Shown here: piece after piece, positions 17,847-26,980 of the stretch
Layout of the letters: each line of letters begins with the position of its first letter
Numbering within the stretch: the first letter of the stretch is position 1
Assembly (NCBI GenBank): GCA_964574325.1
Contig: CAZNMY010000014.1
Coordinates: forward strand, 1-64,000
Direction: 5' to 3'
Length of the DNA stretch: 64,000 bases
Source: CAMDPA01 sp964574325
Lineage (GTDB): Bacteria > Pseudomonadota > Alphaproteobacteria > Rhizobiales > Hyphomicrobiaceae
Made by a program: the position numbers and the translations under genes
The notes under the pieces: model-generated
Database searches by the model: none
What the model was told of the DNA's origin: nothing
The model's input: the letters and a program-made list of their open reading frames with translations, nothing else

Positions 17847-20800
17847 ATGCTCGTGCGCAGGAAAATCCTCGAGACCGGCGAAGGGAGAACTCTCAGGCGC
17901 TTGTCCCACTCACTATCGTCTTCACTCCCAGCCTCTGCTACTCATTCGAAGGCAGGCTCTTTCGCGCCTGATCGTCGCTCGTTTCTTCGCGCATCTGGTC
18001 TCACCCTTGCAGGAGCAGGCGCATTGGGGCTCGGTGTCGAAGGGGTTCGGGTATCCGCTCGAGGCCGACCTCCAGCCGAGCCCGTCGGCGATTTGCAGCT
18101 CAAGAAGACCATATGTCCGTTCTGCTCCGTCGGTTGCTCGATATGGGCGGAAGTCAAAAGCGGAGTATGGGTCGGTCAGGAGCCGGTCTTCGAGAGCCCG
18201 ATCAACATGGGCACGCATTGTGCCAAGGGAGCGGCGACGCGGGAGCTTGCGCACGGTGACCGCCGCCTGAAATATCCGACAAAGCTCGTAAACGGATCCT
18301 GGCAACGCATTTCCTGGGATCAAGCGATTTCGGAGATCGGCGACAAGCTCCTGCAGATTCGCCACGAGAGCGGACCCGATTCAGTTTTCTGGTGTGGCTC
18401 CTCGAAATTCTCCAACGAGGCCGCCTATCTGCATCGCAAGTTCGTTGCGATGTGGGGAACCAACAACGTCGATCATCAAGCGCGCATTTGTCATTCCACG
18501 ACCGTCGCCGGTGTTGCCTCCACCTACGGGTACGGGGCAATGACGAACAGCTTCAACGACATCCACAACGCCAAAGTGCTGCTTGTCATCGGCGGCAACC
18601 CGGCCGAGGCGCATCCCGTATCGATGCTGCACTTCATGCGTGCGAAGGAGTACGGCGCGAAAATCATCGTGGTCGACCCGCGACTGACGCGAACGGCAAG
18701 GCATGCCGACGAGTATGTCCGCATACGCTCGGGTACAGACATCGCATTCTTGTGGGGTGTCCTGCGCGAGATTTTGGCAAACGGTTGGGAGGACAAGGAG
18801 TATATTGCCAGGCGAGTGTACGCTTTCGAGGACGTCCGCAAGGAGGTCGAACCTTGGACGCCGGAAGAAACCGAGCGCGTCACCGGCATTCCCGCTGCAC
18901 AGATCAAATCAGTGGCCAAGACCTTTGCCCTGAACCGGCCGGGGACTTTGATCTGGTGCATGGGTCTCACGCAATCGACGGTCGGCACCAATAAAGTACG
19001 GGCGGCGTCCATCCTGCAGTTGGCGCTCGGAAACATCGGTGTATCGGGCGGCGGAGCAAACATCTACCGCGGTCACGACAACGTCCAAGGTGCAACCGAC
19101 ATCGGTTCCAATGCAGAGACGCTGCCCGGCTATTACGGGCTTTCCGCAAGTGCATGGCGCCATTGGGCAAACGTCTGGGACGTCGATTACGAATGGCTGA
19201 AGGGGCGATTTGCAAGCCAGAAGTTGATGGAAGCGGAAGGCATCACGATTTCACGCTGGCATGATGCCGTGCTCGGTCCCGAAGGCGGACGATTGGATCA
19301 GCCGAACCCCATTCGCGCCATGACATATTGGGGCCATGCGCCGAACTCGCAATCACGCGGACGGCGTCTCAAGAGCGCGATGGAAAAGGTCGAAATGCTC
19401 GTCGTCATCGACCCGGTTCCAACAGCCACCGCCGTGATCGGTGAGCGTCGCGACGGCACTTACCTGTTACCCGCAGGTACGACCATGGAAATGGCTGGTT
19501 CAGTGACGAACTCTCAGCGCGCCATTCAATGGCGCGAGAAGGTCATCGAGCCGATATTCGAGACCAAGTCTGACTACGAGATCATGTATCGGCTCGCCCG
19601 TAAGCTCGGTTTCGCAGATCAACTTGTGCGCAATATCAAGGTGACGAACGATGAACCTGTCGCCGAAGAAATCCTGCGCGAGGTCAATCGCGGAGCTTGG
19701 ACGATCGGCTATACGGGGCAAAGTCCCGAGCGCTTGAAACTGCACATGCAGCATCAGGAAAAATTCCACCCGACGACGTCGGTGGGAATGTCTGCCCCGG
19801 TAAAGGGCGAATACTATGGCCTGCCTTGGCCGTGTTGGGGAACGCCCGAGATGAAGCATCCCGGAACGCCTCTGCTCTATGACATGCACAAGCCGGTCGC
19901 CGAGGGCGGCCTGACATTCCGCGCGAATTGGGGCGTACAACACGAAGGGCGCTGGCTGCTTGCGGAGGGGGTCAGTCCGCCGGGCTCTGCCATTCGAGAC
20001 GGGTATCCCGAGATTACGTTCGCCATCCTGGAGAAACTCGGCTGGTTGAACGAACTGTCGCCGCGGGAGCAGGCGATCATTCTGTCGATCGCACTACAGG
20101 AGTACGAACCGTCACTGAACGATCTGTCTGAAAACGAAGCGCGTCGGCATCTTTCGCAATTGACCGCACGCGTCGGTGAACGATCGGGCACCGACGTCAT
20201 GAACCCGAACGGCGACGCGCCTGAAGCCGCTTTGGCATCAAAAGCGCAAGATCGTCTGGCGAGTGAAGCGATTTTGTCGTTCCTCCAGTTCGATCCGACC
20301 GGTAAGAAGCAGGTCCAGGAGTTCGAACGCAGCGACCCGAAAAACACCGGTAAGGACATTGCGGGCGGAAAACGGGTGATATCCGACGCAGCGAATGGAA
20401 AAGGATCCGGCACCGGTACGGGCCAGGTCCACTCCGAGACGAATGCAGGGACGGGGCGGACGGCCGGCAAGAAGGCGGCCATTGATCCTGATGAACTCGC
20501 TCAAAAGCTACGCGAGGTGAATTGGAAAACGGATCTATCCGGCGGTATCCAACGCGTCGCCATTGCGCATGGACTTGTTCCTTTCGGAAACGGGAAGGCG
20601 CGTTGCAGGGTGTGGAATTATCCTGATCCGGTACCGAAGCATCGCGAGCCGCTCTACACTCCTCGTCGTGACCTCGTCACGCAGTACCGTTCCTATGACG
20701 ACCGCACGCATTGGCGGTTGCCAGCACTTTACTGGACGATCCAGAAGGAAGACCATTCACAGCAGTTCCCACTGATTCTCACATCGGGGCGACTGGTCGA

Positions 20801-21179
20801 GTTCGAAGGCGGCGGCGACGAAACACGTGCCATCGCTTGGCTCGCCGAGTTCCAGCAGGAGATGTTTGCCGAGATCAATCCCGCGGATGCCGCCCGGATT
20901 GGCGTGAACAACGGCTCCAGCGTGTGGGTGCTGACTCCGGAAGGAGCACGTGTGCGAGTGGCCGCAATGCTCACCCCACGCGTTGGGCCCGGTACCGTAT
21001 TCATGCCGTTTCACTTCGCGGGGTTGTGGCAAGGCCAGGACATCTCAGGGCGCTATCCGCTGGGAACAGTGCCGTATGTCGTTGGGGAATCGGCCAACAC
21101 GGTAACGACGTACGGCTACGACCCCGTCACATACATGCAGGAGACCAAGACAACTCTATGCCGCATCGAGCGGGCGTGA
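17847..21179 (+). CDS. fdhA: formate dehydrogenase alpha subunit, molybdopterin, Cys form
   Basis: AAAGGAG lies 7 bp before ATG 17847, which is therefore preferred to 17826. The product is 1110 residues. A twin-arginine signal (RRSFLRASGLTLAGAGALGLG, about 43-63) shows export. A [4Fe-4S] site (CPFCSVGC at 90-97, Cys125) follows. The active-site loop VDHQARICHSTTVAG has Cys215 where FdnG/FdoG enzymes have selenocysteine. GAMTNSFNDI and later NIYRGHDNVQGATDIG segments bind the bis-MGD cofactor. A Gly/Lys-rich linker lies near 845-885. It oxidises formate to CO2 on the periplasmic side and passes electrons to FdhB and FdhC. fdhD and other maturation genes are not in the window. Confidence 0.9.
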   Translation: MLVRRKILETGEGRTLRRLSHSLSSSLPASATHSKAGSFAPDRRSFLRASGLTLAGAGALGLGVEGVRVSARGRPPAEPVGDLQLKKTICPFCSVGCSIWAEVKSGVWVGQEPVFESPINMGTHCAKGAATRELAHGDRRLKYPTKLVNGSWQRISWDQAISEIGDKLLQIRHESGPDSVFWCGSSKFSNEAAYLHRKFVAMWGTNNVDHQARICHSTTVAGVASTYGYGAMTNSFNDIHNAKVLLVIGGNPAEAHPVSMLHFMRAKEYGAKIIVVDPRLTRTARHADEYVRIRSGTDIAFLWGVLREILANGWEDKEYIARRVYAFEDVRKEVEPWTPEETERVTGIPAAQIKSVAKTFALNRPGTLIWCMGLTQSTVGTNKVRAASILQLALGNIGVSGGGANIYRGHDNVQGATDIGSNAETLPGYYGLSASAWRHWANVWDVDYEWLKGRFASQKLMEAEGITISRWHDAVLGPEGGRLDQPNPIRAMTYWGHAPNSQSRGRRLKSAMEKVEMLVVIDPVPTATAVIGERRDGTYLLPAGTTMEMAGSVTNSQRAIQWREKVIEPIFETKSDYEIMYRLARKLGFADQLVRNIKVTNDEPVAEEILREVNRGAWTIGYTGQSPERLKLHMQHQEKFHPTTSVGMSAPVKGEYYGLPWPCWGTPEMKHPGTPLLYDMHKPVAEGGLTFRANWGVQHEGRWLLAEGVSPPGSAIRDGYPEITFAILEKLGWLNELSPREQAIILSIALQEYEPSLNDLSENEARRHLSQLTARVGERSGTDVMNPNGDAPEAALASKAQDRLASEAILSFLQFDPTGKKQVQEFERSDPKNTGKDIAGGKRVISDAANGKGSGTGTGQVHSETNAGTGRTAGKKAAIDPDELAQKLREVNWKTDLSGGIQRVAIAHGLVPFGNGKARCRVWNYPDPVPKHREPLYTPRRDLVTQYRSYDDRTHWRLPALYWTIQKEDHSQQFPLILTSGRLVEFEGGGDETRAIAWLAEFQQEMFAEINPADAARIGVNNGSSVWVLTPEGARVRVAAMLTPRVGPGTVFMPFHFAGLWQGQDISGRYPLGTVPYVVGESANTVTTYGYDPVTYMQETKTTLCRIERA

Positions 21180-21199
21180 GCACGGGTCAGGAGGATCGC

Positions 21200-21799
21200 A
21201 TGGCTCGGATGAAATTTCTTTGTGACGCCGACAGGTGTATCGAGTGCAACGCCTGCTCGGTCGCCTGCAAAAACGAGCACGAGGTACCCTGGGGTCTCGT
21301 GCGCCGCAGAGTTGTCACCATCAACGATGGTATTCCTTCGGAGACGTCGGTGAGCATCGCTTGCATGCACTGCAACGATGCGCCGTGCGCTGCGGTTTGT
21401 CCCGTGAACTGCATCTACCAGACAGATATCGGGGTCGTGCTGCACAACAAAGACACGTGCATCGGATGCGGATATTGCTTCTATGCCTGTCCCTTCGGCG
21501 CTCCGCAGTATCCCAAGGCGACCAACTTCGGATCGCGCGGAAAAATGGACAAATGCACCTACTGCGCGGGCGGCCCGGAGGACGCACACTCGGATGCAGA
21601 GTTGCGGAAATACGGCCAGAACCGAATTGCAGGTGGCAAGCTGCCACTGTGTGCAGAAGTCTGCTCGACACGCTCGCTGCTGGCGGGTGACGGAGAAATC
21701 ATCGCTCAAATCTATAAGGAACGCGTAACGCGGAGAGGCTACGGCTCGGGGGCTTGGGGTTGGGCAACCGCTTACAAAGCCCTGTCTCGCGAGGGTTGA
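21200..21799 (+). CDS. fdhB: formate dehydrogenase beta (FeS) subunit
   Basis: CAGGAGG just before ATG 21200 sets the start; 199 residues. Cys clusters typical of four [4Fe-4S] centres are seen: CIECNACSVAC near 13-24, CMHCNDAPCAAVCPVNC near 57-73, CIGCGYCFYACPFG near 90-103, then CTYC and CAEVCSTRSL. It conducts electrons from FdhA to the cytochrome b subunit. The gene is 20 bp after fdhA. It is shorter than E. coli FdnH (about 290) and lacks that protein's C-terminal membrane helix. Confidence 0.88.
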   Translation: MARMKFLCDADRCIECNACSVACKNEHEVPWGLVRRRVVTINDGIPSETSVSIACMHCNDAPCAAVCPVNCIYQTDIGVVLHNKDTCIGCGYCFYACPFGAPQYPKATNFGSRGKMDKCTYCAGGPEDAHSDAELRKYGQNRIAGGKLPLCAEVCSTRSLLAGDGEIIAQIYKERVTRRGYGSGAWGWATAYKALSREG

Positions 21800-21839
21800 A
21801 CTATGCGGCGGCAACAGCCTCCACGGAAGGTGCTATGCC

Positions 21840-23096
21840 ATGTCTGGATATCGTTGGGTCGGAGCCTTTATATCGGCTGTCCTTGTCGTTCTACTTGCAA
21901 TCGTGACGTTCACTTGGGCTCGGTACACCGGCGTCGTGCGGCCATCGGTTTCCGTCGTACCGGAAAGCGCAGTGCCTGCACGCGGCGAACCATCCAATCC
22001 ATCCCCGGTCACTGCAGCGATTCTTACAGCACGAACGCGTATCCAGGCAGACGAGGTCAACCGGCTGCCCACCGCCTTTCCGCCTCTGACCGGTGAAGAG
22101 AAGTTGGATTTCAAACCCGCCGTTCGCACCGGCGACGGCTTGGTGCTGCAGTGGCAGCAGCGCGGCGACGGGGGGGCTATCGCGAGACAATCGATGCCGT
22201 TATCCGGTGTCTCATCGCTACCATACACCAACGCGGAGGTTCTCGAGCAGCCTGAAGGGAGGTCTTGGCGCGAACGCCACAACGTCTGGATTCGATTCGG
22301 TGGAGGTTGGTTGATCTTCGGTGCCGGTCTCGCGCTGGCGCTGTTCCTGTTCGGGCGTGGCCGCATCCGAATTGCGGAGGGCCGCAGCGGGCAAACCATC
22401 GAGCGCTTCAATGAAATGGAGCGCGCCAACCATTGGATGACCGCCACATCATTCATCATCATGGCCTTGAGCGGTCTCGTGATCCTCTACGGAAAGCCGC
22501 TGCTGCTGCCGTTGATCGGAGAAGCGTCTCTCGGCAGTGTCGCATGGTGGAGCGCGTGGCTGCATATGTCCACAGCGGTGCCCTTCGTCATCGGTATCGT
22601 GTTGATGGCAGTCCTCTGGCTCCGTGAAAATCTCGTCACGCGCCTCGACATCGAGTGGCTGAAGCAGTTCGGTGGCTTTCTCGACGACAGCCCGGACAAG
22701 CCTTCAGCGCGGAGGTTCAATGCGGGGCAGAAGCTGGTATTCTGGGGCGTGTTGCTTGGCGGCCTCGCCGCACTCGCCACCGGCATACCGCTCATGGTCC
22801 CATTCGAGTGGTTCGGTTATGAGGGGATGCAGTGGGCACAACTCCTCCATGCCGCAATCGGATTGGCGTTCATCGCCCTGATCATGGGCCACATCTACAT
22901 AGGAACGGTGGGTATGGAGGGCGCGATCGATGCCATGTGGTCTGGCCGCGTCGACCGCAACTGGGCGAAAGAGCATCACGATTTATGGTTCGATGAGGCG
23001 ACCGGTGGAAAAGGCGCAGCCACTCGTTCCGGCGATCACAAAGGCAAACCGTCAGTTCGCAGGGACCAACCGGCCGATCCGATTGCCCGGCATTGA
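21840..23096 (+). CDS. fdhC: formate dehydrogenase gamma subunit, cytochrome b556
   Basis: 418 residues. An N-terminal helix (about 6-26, AFISAVLVVLLAIVTFTW) and a periplasmic insertion of about 120 residues come before the FdnI-like core. The core has RFNEMERANHWMTATSFIIMALSGLVILYG, WLHMSTAVPFVIGIVLMAVLW, GVLLGGLAALATGIPLMVPF and LLHAAIGLAFIALIMGHIYIG; the His residues are candidate haem b ligands. It anchors the complex and reduces quinone. Conserved order A-B-C confirms a complete three-subunit enzyme. Confidence 0.87.
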   Translation: MSGYRWVGAFISAVLVVLLAIVTFTWARYTGVVRPSVSVVPESAVPARGEPSNPSPVTAAILTARTRIQADEVNRLPTAFPPLTGEEKLDFKPAVRTGDGLVLQWQQRGDGGAIARQSMPLSGVSSLPYTNAEVLEQPEGRSWRERHNVWIRFGGGWLIFGAGLALALFLFGRGRIRIAEGRSGQTIERFNEMERANHWMTATSFIIMALSGLVILYGKPLLLPLIGEASLGSVAWWSAWLHMSTAVPFVIGIVLMAVLWLRENLVTRLDIEWLKQFGGFLDDSPDKPSARRFNAGQKLVFWGVLLGGLAALATGIPLMVPFEWFGYEGMQWAQLLHAAIGLAFIALIMGHIYIGTVGMEGAIDAMWSGRVDRNWAKEHHDLWFDEATGGKGAATRSGDHKGKPSVRRDQPADPIARH

Positions 23097-23305
23097 AGTT
23101 GAGCAGCGCATGGGTTGGCGAGCACGACCGCCATCGTCGGCGTCAACATGCGGCGCCGACGCTTCCCGTTTGGCTTTGCCGATCAGGCCTCAGATGTCAA
23201 TCTTCCTCATCGACGATGCTTTGTATGCGGCGATTCGATGACTTACGCCCATCCATTGGAAGCCTATTGCCAGTAGCTTTTGGACTTGTCCGGTTTTGAT
23301 AGCGC

Positions 23306-23950
23306 GTGAGTTGTCCGCTTCACGGTTTACTGACGATCCCGGGCGGAAGCGGCCGCCGATCGAGACGGCAGAAGGGGCGCGATCCTCAGGCGGCGCACCT
23401 GTTGGCTTTGCGGCGTTATCGCGCTTCTTCCCCGACGTGTTCGGGCACCGCGATGCAGACGTGGCGGCATCTCGACGTCTTTCAGCATCAGGCGTTCCTG
23501 CACGGCAGGACGCCGCGTGTCACTTGCCCCGACTGCGGCGTAAAGCAGATCGCCGTGCCGTGGGCGCGTGCGGGCTCAGGCTTCACGCTCTTGTTCCAAG
23601 CGCTCGCCATGACGTTGATGACGGCAATGCCTGTCGCCGCCGCTGGGCGTCTCATGGGCGAGCACGACACCCGCATGTGGCGCGTACTGCACCACTGGGT
23701 CGAAACCGCCCGCAACCGAGCAGACTTCGCCGAAGTGCGTCGCGTCGCCATCGGCGAGACCGCCGCCAAGCGCGGAGACGACTACGTCTCGCTGTTCGTC
23801 GACATCGATCAGCGCCGCGTGCTGTTCGTCACTGGCCAACAACGAAGGCGGATAGATTCTCTTCGGTGTCAAGGATGGCTCCTTCGAAATCCAGGGCGAT
23901 TGGGTGAATCTGTGATTGACGAGGCGGGAGAATGGAGGGGAATCATGTGA
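23306..23950 (+). pseudogene. ISL3-family transposase remnant
   Basis: Residues encoded by about 23459-23842 match ISL3 transposases: TWRHLDVFQHQAFLHGRTP, the zinc-binding CPDCGVKQ, VPWARAGSGFTLLF and GEHDTRMWRVLHHW. The N-terminal zinc-binding part before 23459 is scrambled by frameshifts, and the C-terminal half of the usual ~400 residues is missing. The first catalytic Asp (expected in V-x-V/I-D-E-T) is Gly in VAIGETAAKRG. It cannot be active. It lies at the right side of the accessory segment. Confidence 0.68.
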
Positions 23951-23956
23951 ACGTTA

Positions 23957-24062
23957 TTTCCTCGCGATCAGGCTGGCCAGGAAGTCATCGTCCCAGGCGG
24001 CGACTTTGCGTTTGACGCGCAGGCTGTTCTTGCCTGGTGCCTGCCGCAGCAGGTTGCCCTGG
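23957..24062 (-). pseudogene. C-terminal remnant of an unknown protein
   Basis: The last 35 codons of a minus-strand frame read SQGNLLRQAPGKN followed by SLRVKRKVAAWDDDFLASLI, which looks like a real, basic then acidic C-terminus. Upstream codons in the frame, over the GGGGAGGG-type palindrome at about 24148-24175, do not. The family is unknown; an association with an insertion sequence is possible given the neighbouring transposase remnant, but this is a guess. Confidence 0.25.
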
Positions 24063-24245
24063 GAATGAAACTGCCTCGAACTTGACAACAACGCCTTCCA
24101 ATGCCCTGTAGCCCGGAACTGGATTCCCTCCCGATGCGGCTGATCGCATCCCCCTCCCCATCGAGGGGAAGGGAGAAGCGCGGGTTGGCGCCTTGGTAAG
24201 GCAGTCCACTTAGACCGTTTCGACATTCCAATGAGGTAGACGGCC

Positions 24246-26066
24246 ATGGCCGACGCCAAAATGCATCGTTATCGCTCGCACACCTGCGGGGCGCTGCGCG
24301 CTGCCGATATCGGGGGGACGGCGCGCCTGTCGGGCTGGGTGCATCGCGTACGCGACCACGGCGGCGTGCTGTTCATCGATCTGCGCGACCACTACGGGCT
24401 GACGCAGGTGGTCGCCGATCCCGACAGCCCCGCGTTCAAGGCCGCTGAGCTGGTGCGCTCGGAGTGGGTCATCCGCGTCGACGGCAAGGTGCGGCAGCGG
24501 CCGGCGGGAACCGAGAACAAGGAGCTGCCGACGGGCGAGGTCGAGGTGTTCGCGACCGAAATCGAGGTGCTTTCGCAGGCGAAAGAGCTCCCCGTTCCGG
24601 TGTTCGGTGAGCCCGAGTATCCGGAAGACATGCGGCTGACCTATCGCTTCCTCGATCTGCGCCGGCAGACGCTGCACGGCATCATCATGAAGCGGTTGGA
24701 GATCACGAAGTCGATCCGTGCGCGGATGCATGCGGCCGGGTTCAACGAGTTCCCGACGCCGATCCTGACCGCGTCGTCGCCGGAAGGTGCGCGCGACTTC
24801 CTCGTGCCGTCACGCATCCATGCGGGCAAGTTCTACGCGCTGCCGCAGGCGCCGCAGCAGTACAAGCAGTTGCTGATGGTGTCGGGCTTCGACCGCTATT
24901 TCCAGATCGCGCCGTGCTTCCGCGACGAGGATCCGCGCGCCGATCGCCTGCCGGGCGAATTCTATCAGCTCGACCTCGAGATGAGCTTCATCGAGCAGGA
25001 GGACGTGTTCCAGACGATGGAACCGATCCTGCGCGACCTGTTCGTGGAGTTTTCCAACGGGCGGCCGGTGACGCAGACGTTCCCACGCATTCCCTACGAC
25101 GAGGCGATCGCGAAGTACGGCTCGGACAAGCCGGATCTGCGCAATCCAATCGAGATGTCCGACGTGTCGGAGCACTTCCGCGGCTCGGGCTTCAAGGTGT
25201 TCGCGGGCATGCTGGAGAAGGACCCGAAGGTGCGGATCTGGGCGATCCCTGCGCCGACCGGCGGCAGCCGCGCGTTCTGCGACCGGATGAACGCGTGGGC
25301 GCAGGGCGAGGGGCAGCCGGGGCTCGGCTACATCATGTGGCGCGAGGAGGAAGGTTCGGCAGGTGCCGGTCCGATCGCGAAGAACATCGGTGCGGAGCGA
25401 GGTGCTGCGATCTTCAAGCAACTCGGATTGAAGGTCGGGGATGCAGCGTTCTTCGTCGCGGGCAATCCCGCCAATTTCTATAAGTTCGCAGGGCTCGCGC
25501 GGGACAAGGTCGGCGCGGAGCTGAAGCTCGTCGACGAGAACCGCTTCGCGTTCGCATGGATCATCGACTTCCCGTTCTACGAGTGGAACGAGGAGGACAA
25601 GAAGATCGACTTTTCGCACAACCCGTTCTCGATGCCGAAGGGCGGCGGGGAAGGGCTCGAGAAGGCGCAAGCCGAGGGGCGCGACGCGCTGCTCGCGCTG
25701 AAGGCGAACCAGTACGATCTCGTGTGCAACGGCTACGAACTCGCGTCGGGTTCGGTGCGTAACCACATTCCCGAGACGATGGTGAAGGCGTTCGAGATCA
25801 CGGGGCTCACGCGCGAGGACGTGGAGAGTAAGTTCGGCGGTCTCTACCGCGCGTTCCAGTACGGCGCGCCGCCGCACGGCGGCATGGCGGCCGGCATCGA
25901 GCGGATGGTGATGCTGCTCACCAACTGCAAGACGGTGCGCGAGGTCGCGCTCTTCCCGATGAACCAGCAGGCCAACGACCTGCTGATGAGCGCGCCCGCC
26001 GAAGCGACGCCGAAGCAACTGCGCGAGCTGAACATCCGCGTGGTGAGCCAAGAGAAGAAGGGGTAG
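24246..26066 (+). CDS. aspS: aspartate--tRNA ligase
   Basis: 606 residues, class II synthetase. The N-terminal OB-fold anticodon domain starts RLSGWVHRVRDHGGVLFIDLRDHYG. Motif 2 is CFRDEDPRADRLPGEFYQLDLEMSFI and motif 3 is GGMAAGIERMVMLLTN. A bacterial GAD insertion (about 300-420) is present. The enzyme charges tRNA-Asp, and in organisms with GatCAB often tRNA-Asn as well. Codon use is strongly GC-biased, in contrast to the accessory genes upstream. It is a useful marker that the chromosome backbone resumes here. Confidence 0.95.
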   Translation: MADAKMHRYRSHTCGALRAADIGGTARLSGWVHRVRDHGGVLFIDLRDHYGLTQVVADPDSPAFKAAELVRSEWVIRVDGKVRQRPAGTENKELPTGEVEVFATEIEVLSQAKELPVPVFGEPEYPEDMRLTYRFLDLRRQTLHGIIMKRLEITKSIRARMHAAGFNEFPTPILTASSPEGARDFLVPSRIHAGKFYALPQAPQQYKQLLMVSGFDRYFQIAPCFRDEDPRADRLPGEFYQLDLEMSFIEQEDVFQTMEPILRDLFVEFSNGRPVTQTFPRIPYDEAIAKYGSDKPDLRNPIEMSDVSEHFRGSGFKVFAGMLEKDPKVRIWAIPAPTGGSRAFCDRMNAWAQGEGQPGLGYIMWREEEGSAGAGPIAKNIGAERGAAIFKQLGLKVGDAAFFVAGNPANFYKFAGLARDKVGAELKLVDENRFAFAWIIDFPFYEWNEEDKKIDFSHNPFSMPKGGGEGLEKAQAEGRDALLALKANQYDLVCNGYELASGSVRNHIPETMVKAFEITGLTREDVESKFGGLYRAFQYGAPPHGGMAAGIERMVMLLTNCKTVREVALFPMNQQANDLLMSAPAEATPKQLRELNIRVVSQEKKG

Positions 26067-26076
26067 GGGGCTCGCG

Positions 26077-26187
26077 CCGTCGGCTGGGTCAAGGCCGACG
26101 CAAGAGGCCGCGACCCAGCAATTGCCGGGGGGCCGAGGATTGTCGGGTCGCCCCCGGATCAGTGTCCGGGGGTGACCCGGCCTACGG
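26077..26187. repeat. 110-bp intergenic repeat, copy A (inverted ends)
   Basis: It starts CCGTCGGCTGGGTCA and ends TGACCCGGCCTACGG, so the ends are inverted repeats with a few mismatches. Copy B at 26871-26980 is the same length within 1 bp and shares long runs such as CGGATCAGTGTCCGG. No open frame is inside. The form is that of a small non-autonomous (MITE-like) or REP-type element. The two copies are in direct orientation and bracket the DUF433/DUF5615 pair. Confidence 0.7.
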
Positions 26188-26196
26188 AATAAGAGT

Positions 26197-26565
26197 TCAG
26201 ATCGGCAGCAGTCTGACGCGAGACCTCGCCTCGTCGACTACGACCAGGGCGCCAGCGACCAGATCGGCCTCGTGCTGATCGAGTGCGGCGATTACCAATG
26301 GGCCAAGATGGTCCGGCAATACGTCATGCGCTCGCACCTGCAGAACGCTCGGCCCGGTTTCGTGGGTCATTGCAAGCATGGTTCCGAAGTCGAGATCATG
26401 TGTGAAAACCACATGCCCGTTCGCTCGAGCCCAAGCCATGATTTCGCTGTCGCGTGCCTTTGGATCGCCGATCGAATTCCAATGAACGCTGTGCCGCCCG
26501 ACATTCTCAAGCGAATCTACCCAATCGGGTGAGAGGTTCATGTCGATGACGAGCTTCAGCGTCAT
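26197..26565 (-). CDS. DUF5615 family PIN-like protein (putative toxin)
   Basis: 122 residues from the ATG that overlaps the DUF433 stop (ATGA). The sequence has the compact PIN-like pattern: LVIDMNLS with an early Asp, DSEIMAWARANGHVVFTHDLDF with two further acidic residues, and a C-terminal VVVDEARSRVRLLP. DUF5615 proteins are paired with DUF433 proteins and are thought to be RNase-like toxins, though activity is rarely shown. Translational coupling to the upstream DUF433 gene is as expected for such modules. Confidence 0.78.
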   Translation of the reverse strand: MTLKLVIDMNLSPDWVDSLENVGRHSVHWNSIGDPKARDSEIMAWARANGHVVFTHDLDFGTMLAMTHETGPSVLQVRAHDVLPDHLGPLVIAALDQHEADLVAGALVVVDEARSRVRLLPI

Positions 26566-26792
26566 GCGCCGACCAGTGGTACATCGCGCTCCTCCAGCCT
26601 CCACGCTGCGTATGCCAGCGACTGGTCGATGTCTTCGGGTTCGAGATATGGATAAGCCTTGAGTATCTCGGTGCGGTCGCGCCCGGCGGCCAATAGGCCG
26701 ACGATCGTCGCGGCGGTAACTCGCATGCCGCGTATGCACGGCTTGCCGCCCATGACTGCTGGATCAAAAGTGATACGGTCGAGCTTTGGCAT
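26562..26792 (-). CDS. DUF433 family antitoxin-like protein
   Basis: 76 residues. The hallmark is IRGMRVTAATIVGLLAAGRDRTEILKAYPYLEPEDIDQSLAYAAW reduced to its pieces: CIRGMRV, a winged-helix-like segment and YPYLEPEDI. The family supplies the DNA-binding partner of DUF5615 toxins and probably represses its own promoter. It is first in the two-gene unit and overlaps its partner by 4 bp. Confidence 0.8.
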   Translation of the reverse strand: MPKLDRITFDPAVMGGKPCIRGMRVTAATIVGLLAAGRDRTEILKAYPYLEPEDIDQSLAYAAWRLEERDVPLVGA

Positions 26793-26870
26793 CTCGTTGT
26801 TCCTGTCGGCTGGCTGGTTCGCAGGCTACAGGCCGGGAAGGTGCCGAGCAACATTTTGGGCTGAGCACAG

Positions 26871-26980
26871 CCGTCGGCTGGGTCAAGGTCGACGCAGGAG
26901 GCAGCGACCCGGCATTTTCCGATACGCCGAGGATGTCGGGTCGCCCCCGGATCAGTGTCCGGGGTTGACCCAGCCTACGG
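26871..26980. repeat. 110-bp intergenic repeat, copy B (inverted ends)
   Basis: Starts CCGTCGGCTGGGTCA and ends TGACCCAGCCTACGG; the ends pair with a single mismatch over 15 bp. It is parallel to copy A at 26077-26187. The stop codon of the minus-strand CoA-transferase (26975-26977) lies inside its right terminus, so the element abuts or supplies the end of that gene. Confidence 0.72.

Noticed and set aside
24148..24175. Possible CRISPR-like or terminator repeat (CCCTCCCC/GGGGAAGGG)
   Set aside because: Single short palindrome without spacers; only a common intergenic hairpin. No CRISPR array was found anywhere.
24810..26051. 413-codon minus-strand ORF inside aspS
   Set aside because: Antisense shadow of a conserved synthetase caused by GC codon bias.
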